Shown in pieces: positions 26,725-35,186 of a stretch of 64,000 bases of DNA. The position numbers and the translations under genes were made by a program. The notes beneath the pieces were generated by a model. It did not search any database. It had not been told where the DNA came from and saw only the letters and a list, made by a program, of their open reading frames with translations. Origin of the DNA: Neobacillus cucumis (GTDB taxonomy: Bacteria; Bacillota; Bacilli; Bacillales_B; DSM-18226); the NCBI RefSeq assembly GCF_023715505.1, contig NZ_JAMBOH010000018.1, positions 38,772-102,771 on the forward strand, in the 5' to 3' direction. The first letter of the stretch is position 1, and each line of letters begins with the position of its first letter.

Positions 26725-27249
26725 CTATTTCATTTTCTCTAACGGAATTGGATGCATATATAACAAAAATAGAATCCAAATGAGAGATAACCCCCACGCC
26801 AATAGGGGGTTTTTAAAATGTATTCTAAACATGATAAACATAACAATATTAAATAAAACTGACCATGTCATTGTCCAGCCATGATAATGATTGATTAAAT
26901 CCAAATAACGTAGATTTATGTATTCTAATATTGAATAAAGAAAAATCCAAAAGGTTATCCACCCAACTTGTTTCCATTTCGATTTCGGCTAACGTCCTAA
27001 ATAAAGAAAGATTGTTGATGGATAGCCAATGAACATAATCATAATGTTAATAATCGTGTGATTCTTGAGGATGTCTTTTGCAAACATGGTCTCTTGGTAA
27101 GTCCATAACCAGTAGTTATAAAATAAAAAGTTTTTCAAAAGGTCACCGACAATAAAGAATAAAATGGTTGAATAATAAAGACGCCAGCTTCTCCAGTCAC
27201 CCCATATAATTGCTGCCAATAGGAAAATTACCACATAAACGATGAGCAT
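26725..27249 (-). pseudogene. CBO0543-type membrane protein gene split by an in-frame amber codon
   Basis: The frame begins MLIVYVVIFLLAAIIWGDWR and runs 86 codons to TAG at 26989-26991 (after YPSTIFLYLGR). It then stays open, in the same frame, for a further 87 codons (PKSKWKQVGWITFW ... HPIPLEKMK) to a final TAG at 26725-26727. The joined 174-residue product has the length and five-segment layout of CBO0543 family proteins, and the part after the stop continues it without a gap. A single base change explains the break. Reading through, suppression or a sequencing error are alternatives. Confidence 0.82.
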
Positions 27250-27353
27250 TCATTACACTCCGATATAATTTTTTCTCTAGTTTTTCCTGTTTTTCCAGTA
27301 GCATGTAGGATGAGTACTCTTATTATAGAAGATTTCCTAATTGAACTTTTATT

Positions 27354-27559
27354 GAGGACAAATTGTCTCTCATTCTACACCTTTTTGTCTGCATGGCATG
27401 AACCCTCCATGAGGACAAGACACTCTAATTCCCTTCTCTTTTTGTCCGCATGAACCCTCCATGAGGACAAGTTCCTCTGGTTCCCCTCTTTTTTTGTCCG
27501 TATAAAACCTCTATGAGGACATGAAGCTCTGGTTCTCCACCTTTTTTGTCCGCATGGTT
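27354..27559. repeat. array of short hairpins with a 52-base period
   Basis: Nearly four units of about 52-57 bases. Each holds a hairpin whose arms are TTGTCCGCATG and CATGAGGACAA (loop AACCCTC), at 27385-27418, 27442-27470 and 27494-27522, with a fourth left arm at 27546. Three starts are exactly 52 bases apart (27442, 27494, 27546). The stretches between are T/C-rich. No ORF is present. It separates the CBO0543 pseudogene from the oxidase gene and may act as a terminator or be a mobile repeat. Confidence 0.8.
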
Positions 27560-27577
27560 AAGCACACCAGCTACGAA

Positions 27578-28702
27578 TTACTCTACCTTCCCAATCGCAC
27601 TCGAAACATCATAGAGACTAAAATCTATTTCAGTTCGCTCCCCTAAGACATGCTTAGCTAACTCAGCACCGATGTACGGACCGCTCGTTAACCCCGAAGC
27701 ACCAAGTCCGTTTGCGACATAGATCCCTTCGAAATCAGGCAAAGCCCCCACCACAGGCAAAAAGCCTGGCGTAAAAGGGCGGAATCCTACTCGCGTTTCA
27801 ACAAAAGTACCATCTGAGAGTCCTGGTGCCACCTCTAAAGCTTTATTCAAAATCTCATGTATGCCGCCTGCGGTTACGCGGTTATCAAAGCCAGCCTCAT
27901 TTTCATGGGTGGAACCCACAACGACTCGTCCATCCTCAAAAGTAAGGAGGTATTGATTTGTGACCGGCATTACCACTGGCCATAAATCAGTATCCTCATT
28001 TGGCAATTCAAGATGAATGATTTGTGCCTTTTGCGGCTTCACTAAAAACTCAACCCCTAACGGCTCTAACAGCTCTTTAGACCAAGCCCCTCCAGTTACA
28101 ATTACCTGGTTGGCGGGCAAAAAGGTGCCCTCCATGTTAACCCCAACAATCCGACTTCCCTCAGAAACAATAGCAGCGTTTCCTTTGATAAACGTAGTTC
28201 CATTTTTTTGTGCAGCACTCATCAATGCGTCACGGATCGCTCTGCCATCAACACGAGCCCCCCCGCTTACAAATACAGATCCATATTCTTCGGATAACGG
28301 CGGGAATAAACTCTTTGTTTCAGAAGGACTCAAAATGGTAATTTCACCAATTTCAGGCGCATCTTCCCGCCGTTTTCTTGCTCGCTCAGCCATTTTTTCA
28401 AGTTTTTCAGGATCAGCATGAAGACTAATTGCGCCGACACGCTTATAACCTGTTTTTGTTTCTCCATCTGCTTCCAATTGAGCAATTAACTCGGGATAAT
28501 AGCGGGCTCCACCTTTTGCCAGCTGATACCAGGCTTTATTCCTCCGCTGTGAGAGCCATGGACAAACAATCCCCGCTGCCGCATCGGTGGCTTGGCCCGG
28601 GTCATGCCGGTCTATTAAAACCACTTCTGCGCCATACTTGGCAAGATGATATGCTGTTGATGCTCCCAGAATCCCAGCACCTATTACGATAATTTTTTTC
28701 AT
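27578..28702 (-). CDS. FAD-dependent amino acid oxidase/dehydrogenase (DadA/ThiO-like)
   Basis: A 374-residue DAO-family flavoprotein. The N-terminal dinucleotide motif GAGILGASTAYHLAKYGAEV is followed by the acidic residue in LIDR. QATDAAAGIVCPW (near 37) and ANGLGASGLTSGPYIGAELA (near 332) match D-amino acid dehydrogenase and glycine oxidase relatives. There is no dadX or thi gene nearby, so the amine substrate is unknown. It is a single gene. Confidence 0.88.
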   Translation of the reverse strand: MKKIIVIGAGILGASTAYHLAKYGAEVVLIDRHDPGQATDAAAGIVCPWLSQRRNKAWYQLAKGGARYYPELIAQLEADGETKTGYKRVGAISLHADPEKLEKMAERARKRREDAPEIGEITILSPSETKSLFPPLSEEYGSVFVSGGARVDGRAIRDALMSAAQKNGTTFIKGNAAIVSEGSRIVGVNMEGTFLPANQVIVTGGAWSKELLEPLGVEFLVKPQKAQIIHLELPNEDTDLWPVVMPVTNQYLLTFEDGRVVVGSTHENEAGFDNRVTAGGIHEILNKALEVAPGLSDGTFVETRVGFRPFTPGFLPVVGALPDFEGIYVANGLGASGLTSGPYIGAELAKHVLGERTEIDFSLYDVSSAIGKVE

Positions 28703-28885
28703 AAGTCACCTTTTAGTATTTTTTCAATATGTATTATCAAATTTAATAGTAACAAAAATAGCTAATAGTAGGAAACATTGCGGGTATTCTATCGAATAAT
28801 AAAAACGAGTGCGGTAAAACTATCCGTGTTGTACGGACAAAGACTTAGATGATGAGAAACTAGAAAAAATAAAGCAAAATAAAAA

Positions 28886-28937
28886 CGAGGGCTGACCCAT
28901 CACTTTTACGCTTAAAAGCTGTGTGGGTCGGACCTCG
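28886..28937 (-). terminator. intrinsic terminator of the queCDE operon
   Basis: Interrupted stem CGAGG...GACCCA / TGGGTC...CCTCG; on the minus strand TTTTTATTTTG follows. It lies directly after the queE stop codon. Confidence 0.85.
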
Positions 28938-28938
28938 G

Positions 28939-29655
28939 TTAAACTCCTCTTTTATTTCCCCATAATAACGTATGCAACTGCGGTAGAACTTTAACATCAT
29001 TAAGGTCTGAGTCAAGCATCACCTTATCAATAAGGCGTTCATATTGATTTAATAGGTGCAATAGAAGCTCCTTATTGTCTGGGGTTGTGATATCATTATT
29101 TCCAACCTGCACAAAGAATGGTACGCCAGGGTAGCGGAGGTGAATATTTCTTGCATACTCATAATCTTGATCATCAAAGACGACGACTTTTAAGCTCACA
29201 TTACTTTCTTTCAGGTTATCAATAATCACATCTAACACTTGGAAATCTGTTACCATTTTGGAGCTTGGCGGTTTCGGTGAAATCGTTAATTCATCAATCT
29301 TATAAAACCAATCCTGCCACTTACTCCCTTGAGTTTCCAACCCAATTTTAATATGATGATCCTTCAAAATATCGATCAAGGTATCGAGATTTTTTAAAAG
29401 AGCAGGATTACCTCCAGAAATAGTGACAAAAGAGAAATTGTCACCGCCAATTTGTTTTAATTCGGTCCATATCTCTTCTGCTTCCATCATCCGGATATCA
29501 TCTTTCCCCGAACCATCCCATGTAAAGGCAGAATCACACCAGCTGCAAGAATAATCGCATCCGGCGGTTCTGACAAACATGGTTTTTTGTCCAATGACCA
29601 TCCCTTCACCTTGAATGGTAGGCCCGAATACTTCCATTACGGGAATTTTACTCAT
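28939..29655 (-). CDS. queE: 7-carboxy-7-deazaguanine synthase
   Basis: A 238-residue radical SAM enzyme turning 6-carboxytetrahydropterin into 7-carboxy-7-deazaguanine in queuosine synthesis. The cluster motif CDYSCSWCD (C-x3-C-x2-C) is near residue 32, followed by SGGNPALL, the SAM-binding GGxP-like loop. The start ATG 29655 (MSKIPVMEVFGPTIQGEG) overlaps the queD end by eight bases; the longer frame upstream lies inside queD. Last gene of the operon. Confidence 0.96.
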   Translation of the reverse strand: MSKIPVMEVFGPTIQGEGMVIGQKTMFVRTAGCDYSCSWCDSAFTWDGSGKDDIRMMEAEEIWTELKQIGGDNFSFVTISGGNPALLKNLDTLIDILKDHHIKIGLETQGSKWQDWFYKIDELTISPKPPSSKMVTDFQVLDVIIDNLKESNVSLKVVVFDDQDYEYARNIHLRYPGVPFFVQVGNNDITTPDNKELLLHLLNQYERLIDKVMLDSDLNDVKVLPQLHTLLWGNKRGV

Positions 29656-30130
29656 TTTCCATCCACTCCCGTCTTGCTTCAGCATAGCTTGTTGGTGTCT
29701 CAAATAAACGGACAAATTCCACCCTTGCTCCTGCATATTTTTCTTGCCGTTCTGCTTGCTTTAACGCCTCAGCCATTTTCTCGTATATCCATACCACCAT
29801 GTTTTCAGCTGTTGTATTCATCGGCGGTAAGGTTTCATTTAGATAACGGTGATCAAGGTGGATTTCAATTTCATTTTTCCAAATTTCTTTAATATCGCCG
29901 AAATCCATCATCAGGCCTCGCTCATCTACAAAGCCGCTTAAGCCAAAAATCACTTTATAGGTATGGCCATGGAGGTTTTTGCATTTTCCTTCATAGCAAT
30001 GCAAATGGTGTGCAGCATCAAAAGTGAATTCTTTGCTGACCATTACCCTTTTGTGATGGTATTTTAATTGGTTCGGCTGGATATCCTCATTAATTTTTTG
30101 AAGTTTATCGACAATGCGGAAACCATACAT
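29648..30130 (-). CDS. queD: 6-carboxy-5,6,7,8-tetrahydropterin synthase
   Basis: A 160-residue zinc enzyme of the PTPS family, acting on dihydroneopterin triphosphate. Zinc ligands are in FDAAHHLHCYEGKCKNLHGHTY (His and His pair, residues about 38-58), with the catalytic Cys in the same segment. Downstream motifs DFGDIK and LDHRYLN are typical. RBS GAGAGGCG lies in the end of queC, three bases before the start region, giving coupled translation. Confidence 0.96.
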   Translation of the reverse strand: MYGFRIVDKLQKINEDIQPNQLKYHHKRVMVSKEFTFDAAHHLHCYEGKCKNLHGHTYKVIFGLSGFVDERGLMMDFGDIKEIWKNEIEIHLDHRYLNETLPPMNTTAENMVVWIYEKMAEALKQAERQEKYAGARVEFVRLFETPTSYAEARREWMENE

Positions 30131-30133
30131 TTT

Positions 30134-30796
30134 TTATAACGCCTCTCTTGTTGATAAATATTTCTCAAGGCCCTTTTTTCGTAATTGACAGGAAGGACAT
30201 TCCCCGCAGCCGTCGGCAATAATTCCGTTGTAACAAGTCAGGGTTTTTTCTCTTACAAAATCCAAGGCTTCGAGTTCATCGGCAAGCTGCCAAGTTTCAG
30301 CCTTATCCAGCCACATTAACGGAGTATGAATGACAAATTCCTTATCCATCGACAGGTTTAGGGTCACGTTTAACGATTTAATAAAGATATCACGGCAATC
30401 TGGGTAACCACTGAAGTCCGTTTCACACACACCGGTTACAAGGTGTTTGGCTCCAACCTGGCTCGCCAAAACACCTGCAAATGAGATGAATAAAAGATTC
30501 CGTCCAGGAACGAAGGTGGATGGAAGCTCCCCATCCTCACCCTCTTTCACCTCGATGTCATTCCGGGTTAATGCGTTTGGTGCCAATTGGTTTAATAAAG
30601 ACATATCTAAAATATGGTGCCTGACACCAAGTTCATTCGCTATATTTTTGGCACACTCAATTTCTAAAGAATGCCTTTGGTTATAATCAAATGTAACGAC
30701 CTCTACTTCTTTAAATTGTTTTAATGCCCAAAATAAACAAGTGGTACTGTCTTGGCCGCCACTAAATACGACTACTGCTTTTTCATCCTTTAACAT
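30134..30796 (-). CDS. queC: 7-cyano-7-deazaguanine synthase
   Basis: A 220-residue ATP-dependent amidoligase/dehydratase making preQ0. The PP-loop motif [12 protein letters not shown] is near residue 8, and the C-terminal zinc site [16 protein letters not shown] is intact. The start ATG 30796 follows AAAGGAG by 11 bases; the longer frame runs into the riboswitch. First gene of queCDE. The next step, QueF, is not in the window. Confidence 0.95.
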   Translation of the reverse strand: MLKDEKAVVVFSGGQDSTTCLFWALKQFKEVEVVTFDYNQRHSLEIECAKNIANELGVRHHILDMSLLNQLAPNALTRNDIEVKEGEDGELPSTFVPGRNLLFISFAGVLASQVGAKHLVTGVCETDFSGYPDCRDIFIKSLNVTLNLSMDKEFVIHTPLMWLDKAETWQLADELEALDFVREKTLTCYNGIIADGCGECPSCQLRKKGLEKYLSTREAL

Positions 30797-30821
30797 ACTA
30801 AGGAATTCTCCTTTCAAATAG

Positions 30822-30893
30822 AAAAAACAGCACCCCAAGATAGAAGTACTGCTTCATCTTAGTTTTTTTAACGAGGGGGACTAGAACCTCTAC
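30822..30893 (-). promoter_or_regulatory. preQ1-I riboswitch with attenuator terminator
   Basis: On the minus strand AGAGGTTCTAGTCCCCCTC (30873-30891) followed by AAAAAAACTAA (30859-30869) matches the preQ1-I aptamer. Next comes a terminator at 30822-30852: CAGTACTTC pairs with GGGGTGCTG (three G-U pairs), then six U. AAGAT downstream of the aptamer can pair with ATCTT, a possible antiterminator. PreQ1 would stop transcription of queCDE. Confidence 0.93.
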
Positions 30894-30943
30894 TATAAAT
30901 TTGCAATACTAGAATAATAACATAAAGAATAAAAAAAGGGTAC

Positions 30944-31885
30944 CTATTCAAACTGTTTTTTTAGCTCATCAAAATCCAATTTAGCAGTCAAAGAGCCCAT
31001 TTTAGTGGTAGCAGCTGCTCCAACCTGGTTTGCGAATTGAAGATACTTTGTGAGTTGGGCTTGGTCCGTTGGTTTCCCCTTTTCATGAAAGCAATATAAT
31101 AGAGCGGACATAAAAGCATCACCTGCACCTGTGGTATCTACGGCATTAACTTTCGGGGCCGGTTCAAATACCTTTTTTCCATCCATAACAGCTAAAGCAC
31201 CGTTCCCTCCCATGGTAATAAACAAAAAGGGAATCTTCCATCCGAAGTATAATTTTTCCAACGCTATTTCAAGTGTATTGGTTTGGGTCAAAAAATATAG
31301 TTCGTCCTCTGCAATTTTAACAATATCTGCTTTTTTAATAAACGAAGTAATTATTTGCCTGCATATTTCCTCACTTGCCCAGCGTTTTAACCTAATATTT
31401 GTATCAAATGCAATGATATTTCCTGCATTCCTGGCATATTTTAAGGCCGTTTCTGTCGTGAATTTTGCTTTGTCGAGAAAAAGGGTTCCAGAACCGAAAT
31501 AAAAAACCTTCGTTTGTTCGAACACTTCTTTTCTTAATTCATCCGCTGTTAATACCTCATCTGGCGTTTCGTTGATGTAAGAGTAAAAAAAACGCTCACC
31601 TTCTTCATTTATGTGAATATAGACTCCGCACATTTTCTTACTGGCCGTATGAACCGATAATTCAGTATTGATACCTTCTATTATTAGTTCTTGTTCGACG
31701 AAATGGCTAATGTCGTCATTACCTAATTTACATAAATAATAAGTTGGAAGACCAAGCCTGCTTGTTCCAGCTGCTACATTAACAGTAGCACCGCCCAGGA
31801 ATGGCTGGAATTTTGTATTTTTAGAATCGACTGAAACGTAGTCGACAAACGCTTCTCCTAGTGAAATGACCCCTTTTTTTTCCAA
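30944..31885 (-). CDS. PfkB family sugar kinase
   Basis: A 313-residue ribokinase-fold kinase. Signatures are FLGGATVNVAAGTSRLGL (near residue 28) and DTTGAGDAFMSALLY (near 250), the catalytic Asp and anion hole. It resembles fructokinases and 2-keto-3-deoxygluconate kinases. The TTG start is seven bases after AAAGGAG. No sugar gene adjoins it, so the substrate is open; KDG kinase would fit pectin use elsewhere in the window. Confidence 0.9.
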   Translation of the reverse strand: MEKKGVISLGEAFVDYVSVDSKNTKFQPFLGGATVNVAAGTSRLGLPTYYLCKLGNDDISHFVEQELIIEGINTELSVHTASKKMCGVYIHINEEGERFFYSYINETPDEVLTADELRKEVFEQTKVFYFGSGTLFLDKAKFTTETALKYARNAGNIIAFDTNIRLKRWASEEICRQIITSFIKKADIVKIAEDELYFLTQTNTLEIALEKLYFGWKIPFLFITMGGNGALAVMDGKKVFEPAPKVNAVDTTGAGDAFMSALLYCFHEKGKPTDQAQLTKYLQFANQVGAAATTKMGSLTAKLDFDELKKQFE

Positions 31886-31918
31886 AATTCTTCTCCTTTA
31901 TTAAAACAATTAAATATA

Positions 31919-31957
31919 AAAACCTACCCCTTAATCATACTTGTAAGGGATAGGTTT
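31919..31957 (-). terminator. intrinsic terminator of the MalY/PatB gene
   Basis: Stem AACCTACCCCTTA / TAAGGGATAGGTT (one mismatch), U-rich tract on the minus side. It lies 10 bases after the stop codon at 31967. Confidence 0.85.
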
Positions 31958-31966
31958 CTCAAACAT

Positions 31967-33154
31967 CTACATATCGGGAAATTCTCTGGCGATTCTCTCA
32001 AACGCTTCTTTGATCATCGGACGAGGGGACGGGATACAAATCCTTTGATAGTGCAATCCTTCTTCACCAAACAGTTTGCCGTCTTCAAGAATGACATTTG
32101 CTTTATTATATATGCGGTCATGAACCTCTTCAGGTGTTAAGCCGTATCCGCTAAAGTCCATCCACATAATATAAGTACCCTCAGGTATTCTCACCTTTAC
32201 TTTCGGCATCCTTTCCGCTAAGAACTGGACCGCCCATTCCATTGTACCGTCAATATATTCTTTTAACTGCTCGAGCCATTCTTCACCATCATGATAGACG
32301 GATATTAAGGCTGAAACGGTGAACGGCGAGGGTAAATGGTTGCCCATTACACGAATGAACGTATTTCGATGTTTAGGATTTGAGATAATCACATTGGTAC
32401 AGTGAAGCCCAGCAAGATTAAACGTTTTGTTGATAGCTGTAAACGAGATAATATGGTCGGCATTTTCTGCTATTTTAGCGATTGGCAGGAAAGTTTGATT
32501 CTGACGAATTAAATCTGCATGGATTTCATCCGCAACAATTAGGACATTATTGGCGGCACAAATATCCGATAATTTATGTAGTTCTTCTTCGGAAAATATC
32601 CTTCCGGTTGGGTTATGCGGATTGCATAAAATGAACATTTTCGTTTTATCATCTTTAGCTTTTTCCTCGAAATCCGCAAAATCAATATGATAATATCCCT
32701 CTTCATCACATTTAAGAGCATTATTAAGGAGTTCCCTGCCGTTAGCTTCAATCGCTGCCGTAAACGGAGGATAGACAGGCCGTTGAATAATGATTCCTTC
32801 ACCTGGATTAGTAAATGCTCTGACTGCAATGTTTAAGGCATGGACAGTTCCAGGGCTATATATAATTTCTTCCTTCTTAATGTCCCAATCATGTCTCTTT
32901 TTAAACCAATGTTGGATGGCTTCAAAATATTCATCCGGAAAAATGGAGTAACCGAAAATCCGGTGATCAACCGTCTTATGTAAGGCATCTATTAAGGGTT
33001 GAGGCACAGGTATATCCATATCTGCCGTAAACAACGGAATGGTCTCTTCGTCATACCTTTCCGTAAGCCCAATCTTTTTAATCATGTCACCTCCATCCCA
33101 TTTGATGGAATAAGTCCCTCTCCGATTAACAATTTCATCAAAATTGTATTTCAT
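31967..33154 (-). CDS. MalY/PatB family cystathionine beta-lyase
   Basis: A 395-residue PLP enzyme of aminotransferase fold. IFGYSIFPDEYFEAI (near 66), CNPHNPTGRIFSEEE (near 163), VADEIHADL (near 205, cofactor Asp) and the PLP lysine in SFTAINKTFNLAGL (near 233) match the MalY/PatB group, which cleaves C-S bonds of cystathionine or cysteine conjugates. Start ATG 33154 is six bases after AGGGTG. Single gene with terminator. Roles in methionine metabolism or thiol release are both possible. Confidence 0.92.
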   Translation of the reverse strand: MKYNFDEIVNRRGTYSIKWDGGDMIKKIGLTERYDEETIPLFTADMDIPVPQPLIDALHKTVDHRIFGYSIFPDEYFEAIQHWFKKRHDWDIKKEEIIYSPGTVHALNIAVRAFTNPGEGIIIQRPVYPPFTAAIEANGRELLNNALKCDEEGYYHIDFADFEEKAKDDKTKMFILCNPHNPTGRIFSEEELHKLSDICAANNVLIVADEIHADLIRQNQTFLPIAKIAENADHIISFTAINKTFNLAGLHCTNVIISNPKHRNTFIRVMGNHLPSPFTVSALISVYHDGEEWLEQLKEYIDGTMEWAVQFLAERMPKVKVRIPEGTYIMWMDFSGYGLTPEEVHDRIYNKANVILEDGKLFGEEGLHYQRICIPSPRPMIKEAFERIAREFPDM

Positions 33155-33322
33155 ACATATCACCCTTCGTCGTCGAATAGATGTGTGAACTTTACTAGAA
33201 AGTCACTTTATATAATTTACATCTTACTGAAATCGTAACCTACAATATCAAATTTTTCCATTTAAAGCTCTTAACCAATATAGAAACTGCCAGGACATTT
33301 CTAACACCCCGGCAGTACAAAT

Positions 33323-33335
33323 GGTGACAGGCACC
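33323..33335. repeat. short palindromic motif
   Basis: GGTG-ACAGG-CACC; a near-identical form (GGTG-TCAGG-CACC on the minus strand) occurs at 30616-30628 inside queC. Such 13-base motifs recur in Bacillus genomes; meaning unknown. Confidence 0.4.
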
Positions 33336-33338
33336 GTA

Positions 33339-34136
33339 TCAGAAATTGAGTTTGGAGATCATGACGAGTTCGGCTTGGAGTTTGTCTAGAATTTGTGGGA
33401 AGGGGGTGTGCATGAAGTGTGGGAAGAGGTCTTCTAGCGCGTCTTCGTAGGCTTGCCCCATGAGTTCTCGTAATTTTACGTATCTTTCATAAAGCATAGC
33501 TTTCTCGAAATCAATCCCTAGTTCATAGAGGCCATTAAATAAATCTTCTCTTGGGATTTTCTTGATCTTTCTAAAGATCTTTTCATTATTATCAATTAAT
33601 TTCTCATTTAAGTAATGTGTTACATAATCAGTATAGATCATTTGTCCGATATCATTTGTCTCCTGCTTTGTATAATTAAAACCGATCACATGGTTGTCCT
33701 TATTTTCCTGAAGAATAAATGTTTTATTTCCCCGTAAATGAGCAATAAAACTTTTTACGTTTTTATCAAAAATTTTATCAAATTGGATGATTTGCTGTAG
33801 CTTGTACGCAAATTCATTATGTTCTTCCCCAACTACAAACAAACGGTCGACGATCGGTAACAGCTTTAATACCCCTTCTGATAACTGGCTCGAAGCATCA
33901 TATATGGTGATATCGTGGGCTTTCTTCATTTGTTTCACTTTCCGCTTTTGTTCGGTAACCGACAACTTAGAAAATTCATGGATCAGTTCATTTGATGTGT
34001 TTTCTCTTTCTAGGGAGCCATAGGAAATGAATGCAACAGATAAAGTAGTGTTTGATTTTAACCAATGATAAATTGAAACAGACAATTCGGTAACCCCTGA
34101 TTTTGCCTTTGGCGAATAAAAACCAACTAAATACAT
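33339..34136 (-). CDS. ParA/MinD-like protein with a degenerate nucleotide-binding loop
   Basis: A 265-residue soluble protein. The N-terminus MYLVGFYSPKAKSGVTELS lines up with the beta-strand and loop of ParA/MinD ATPases, but the usual GKTT is replaced by VTEL, so the catalytic lysine and threonine are missing. DITIYDAS (near 76) resembles Walker B, and VDRLFVVGEEHNEF the following strand. The C-terminal half is helical and not recognised. Start ATG 34136 is six bases after AGGTG. It lies downstream of a CotF-type gene, so a spore-related role is possible but unproven. Confidence 0.6.
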   Translation of the reverse strand: MYLVGFYSPKAKSGVTELSVSIYHWLKSNTTLSVAFISYGSLERENTSNELIHEFSKLSVTEQKRKVKQMKKAHDITIYDASSQLSEGVLKLLPIVDRLFVVGEEHNEFAYKLQQIIQFDKIFDKNVKSFIAHLRGNKTFILQENKDNHVIGFNYTKQETNDIGQMIYTDYVTHYLNEKLIDNNEKIFRKIKKIPREDLFNGLYELGIDFEKAMLYERYVKLRELMGQAYEDALEDLFPHFMHTPFPQILDKLQAELVMISKLNF

Positions 34137-34224
34137 CTCTCTCACCTGCCTTAATTAATCATATTCGCTGGCGGAGAAATGGATTGGGACAAAGTTCCAT
34201 GATTGAAAATATTGCTCGAATAAA

Positions 34225-34252
34225 AGTGGACATGGTTTTATCCACGTCCACT
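34225..34252 (-). terminator. intrinsic terminator of the CotF-type gene
   Basis: Stem AGTGGACATGG / CCACGTCCACT (one mismatch) with loop TTTTAT; TTTATTC follows on the minus strand. Confidence 0.82.
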
Positions 34253-34261
34253 AATAAATGC

Positions 34262-35092
34262 TTAATGATTATAATGCTGAGTGCCTTGCTGCATATTGGA
34301 TTGATTTCCCATCATCTGACCATACATTGGGTTTTGAACATGTTGTGGCTGTTGCTGTTGCATGTTCCCACTAGCTGCCATACCACTAAGAGATTGCATG
34401 GTTTGACCCATAGGCATTATATTTTGACCTGATCTTGAAACATGAGTTGGCTGGTTCATTTGAGTACCACCCATCGCATTTAACATCATCCCTTGGTCAG
34501 CGCCCTGAGATTGAATAGGATTTACAACGTATTGAGCTTTTAATGATTCACTGACAGGCTGAAAAGTGTGTAAATATGTTTTCGCAGTATGATCTCTCAT
34601 CGTTGGGATTTGATATTGCCCCTGCTGATTCATAAATAAAAATACTTCATATGCCTGATTTACACAGTTAACAGCACCATTTAAAAGTACTTGACGAAGA
34701 TTTGGGTCGGCAATTTCTAAAGTAGCTTTTACTCCATTCGCAGCGCCATTTTTATGACAGATGAGCAAGGCACTTGCGATTTCATAATCATTGAAGGTTG
34801 TATTAGACTCAGGAGCTAACATACTTGGATTATCGAGTCCATATTGGATTTGGTCTGGTTTAACGGAACCAACATTCGTATTAGGCGACATAGGAGCGAA
34901 ATTTTGATAATCATGCGTATAAGAAACGATCGTATCATAAGATTTAATCTCTTCCTGTAGGTGACGGTGAATCATTTCTTTTAACTGAGGATTTTTCGCT
35001 TGTTGCGCATACAGATTAAAATGATTAATCATATTTATTTTTTCAGTTAATATTTCATGGACTTCCATTGCTTCATGTGCACCGAATGGCAT
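34262..35092 (-). CDS. CotF-type spore coat protein
   Basis: A 276-residue protein. Residues 1-75 and about 95-190 are ferritin-like helical segments of the coat F family (MPFGAHEAMEVHEILTEKIN at the start; YEIASALLICHKNGAANG near 110). The C-terminal 75 residues are low complexity, rich in Met, Gln, Asn and His (NMQQQQPQHVQNPMYGQMM), typical of coat proteins. ATG 35092 is eight bases after GGGAG; the longer frame upstream has no RBS. Expected to be made late in the mother cell. Confidence 0.88.
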   Translation of the reverse strand: MPFGAHEAMEVHEILTEKINMINHFNLYAQQAKNPQLKEMIHRHLQEEIKSYDTIVSYTHDYQNFAPMSPNTNVGSVKPDQIQYGLDNPSMLAPESNTTFNDYEIASALLICHKNGAANGVKATLEIADPNLRQVLLNGAVNCVNQAYEVFLFMNQQGQYQIPTMRDHTAKTYLHTFQPVSESLKAQYVVNPIQSQGADQGMMLNAMGGTQMNQPTHVSRSGQNIMPMGQTMQSLSGMAASGNMQQQQPQHVQNPMYGQMMGNQSNMQQGTQHYNH

Positions 35093-35186
35093 AGATAACA
35101 CTCCCTTATGTTTTTCTGTAACAAAGGTATTATCTTCATGAAGCTTCTCTTGTATGTGTATCATTGCCCTATTCAAATTGGTAAAT

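Noticed and set aside
27354..27559. Possible CRISPR array (regular 52-base period)
   Set aside because: The repeats are imperfect, the intervening T/C-rich parts resemble each other unlike spacers, and no cas gene is in the window.
30616..30628. GGTG-CCTGA-CACC palindrome in queC as an inserted element
   Set aside because: The queC frame runs through it in its normal sequence, so no insertion is evident; resemblance to 33323-33335 may be chance.
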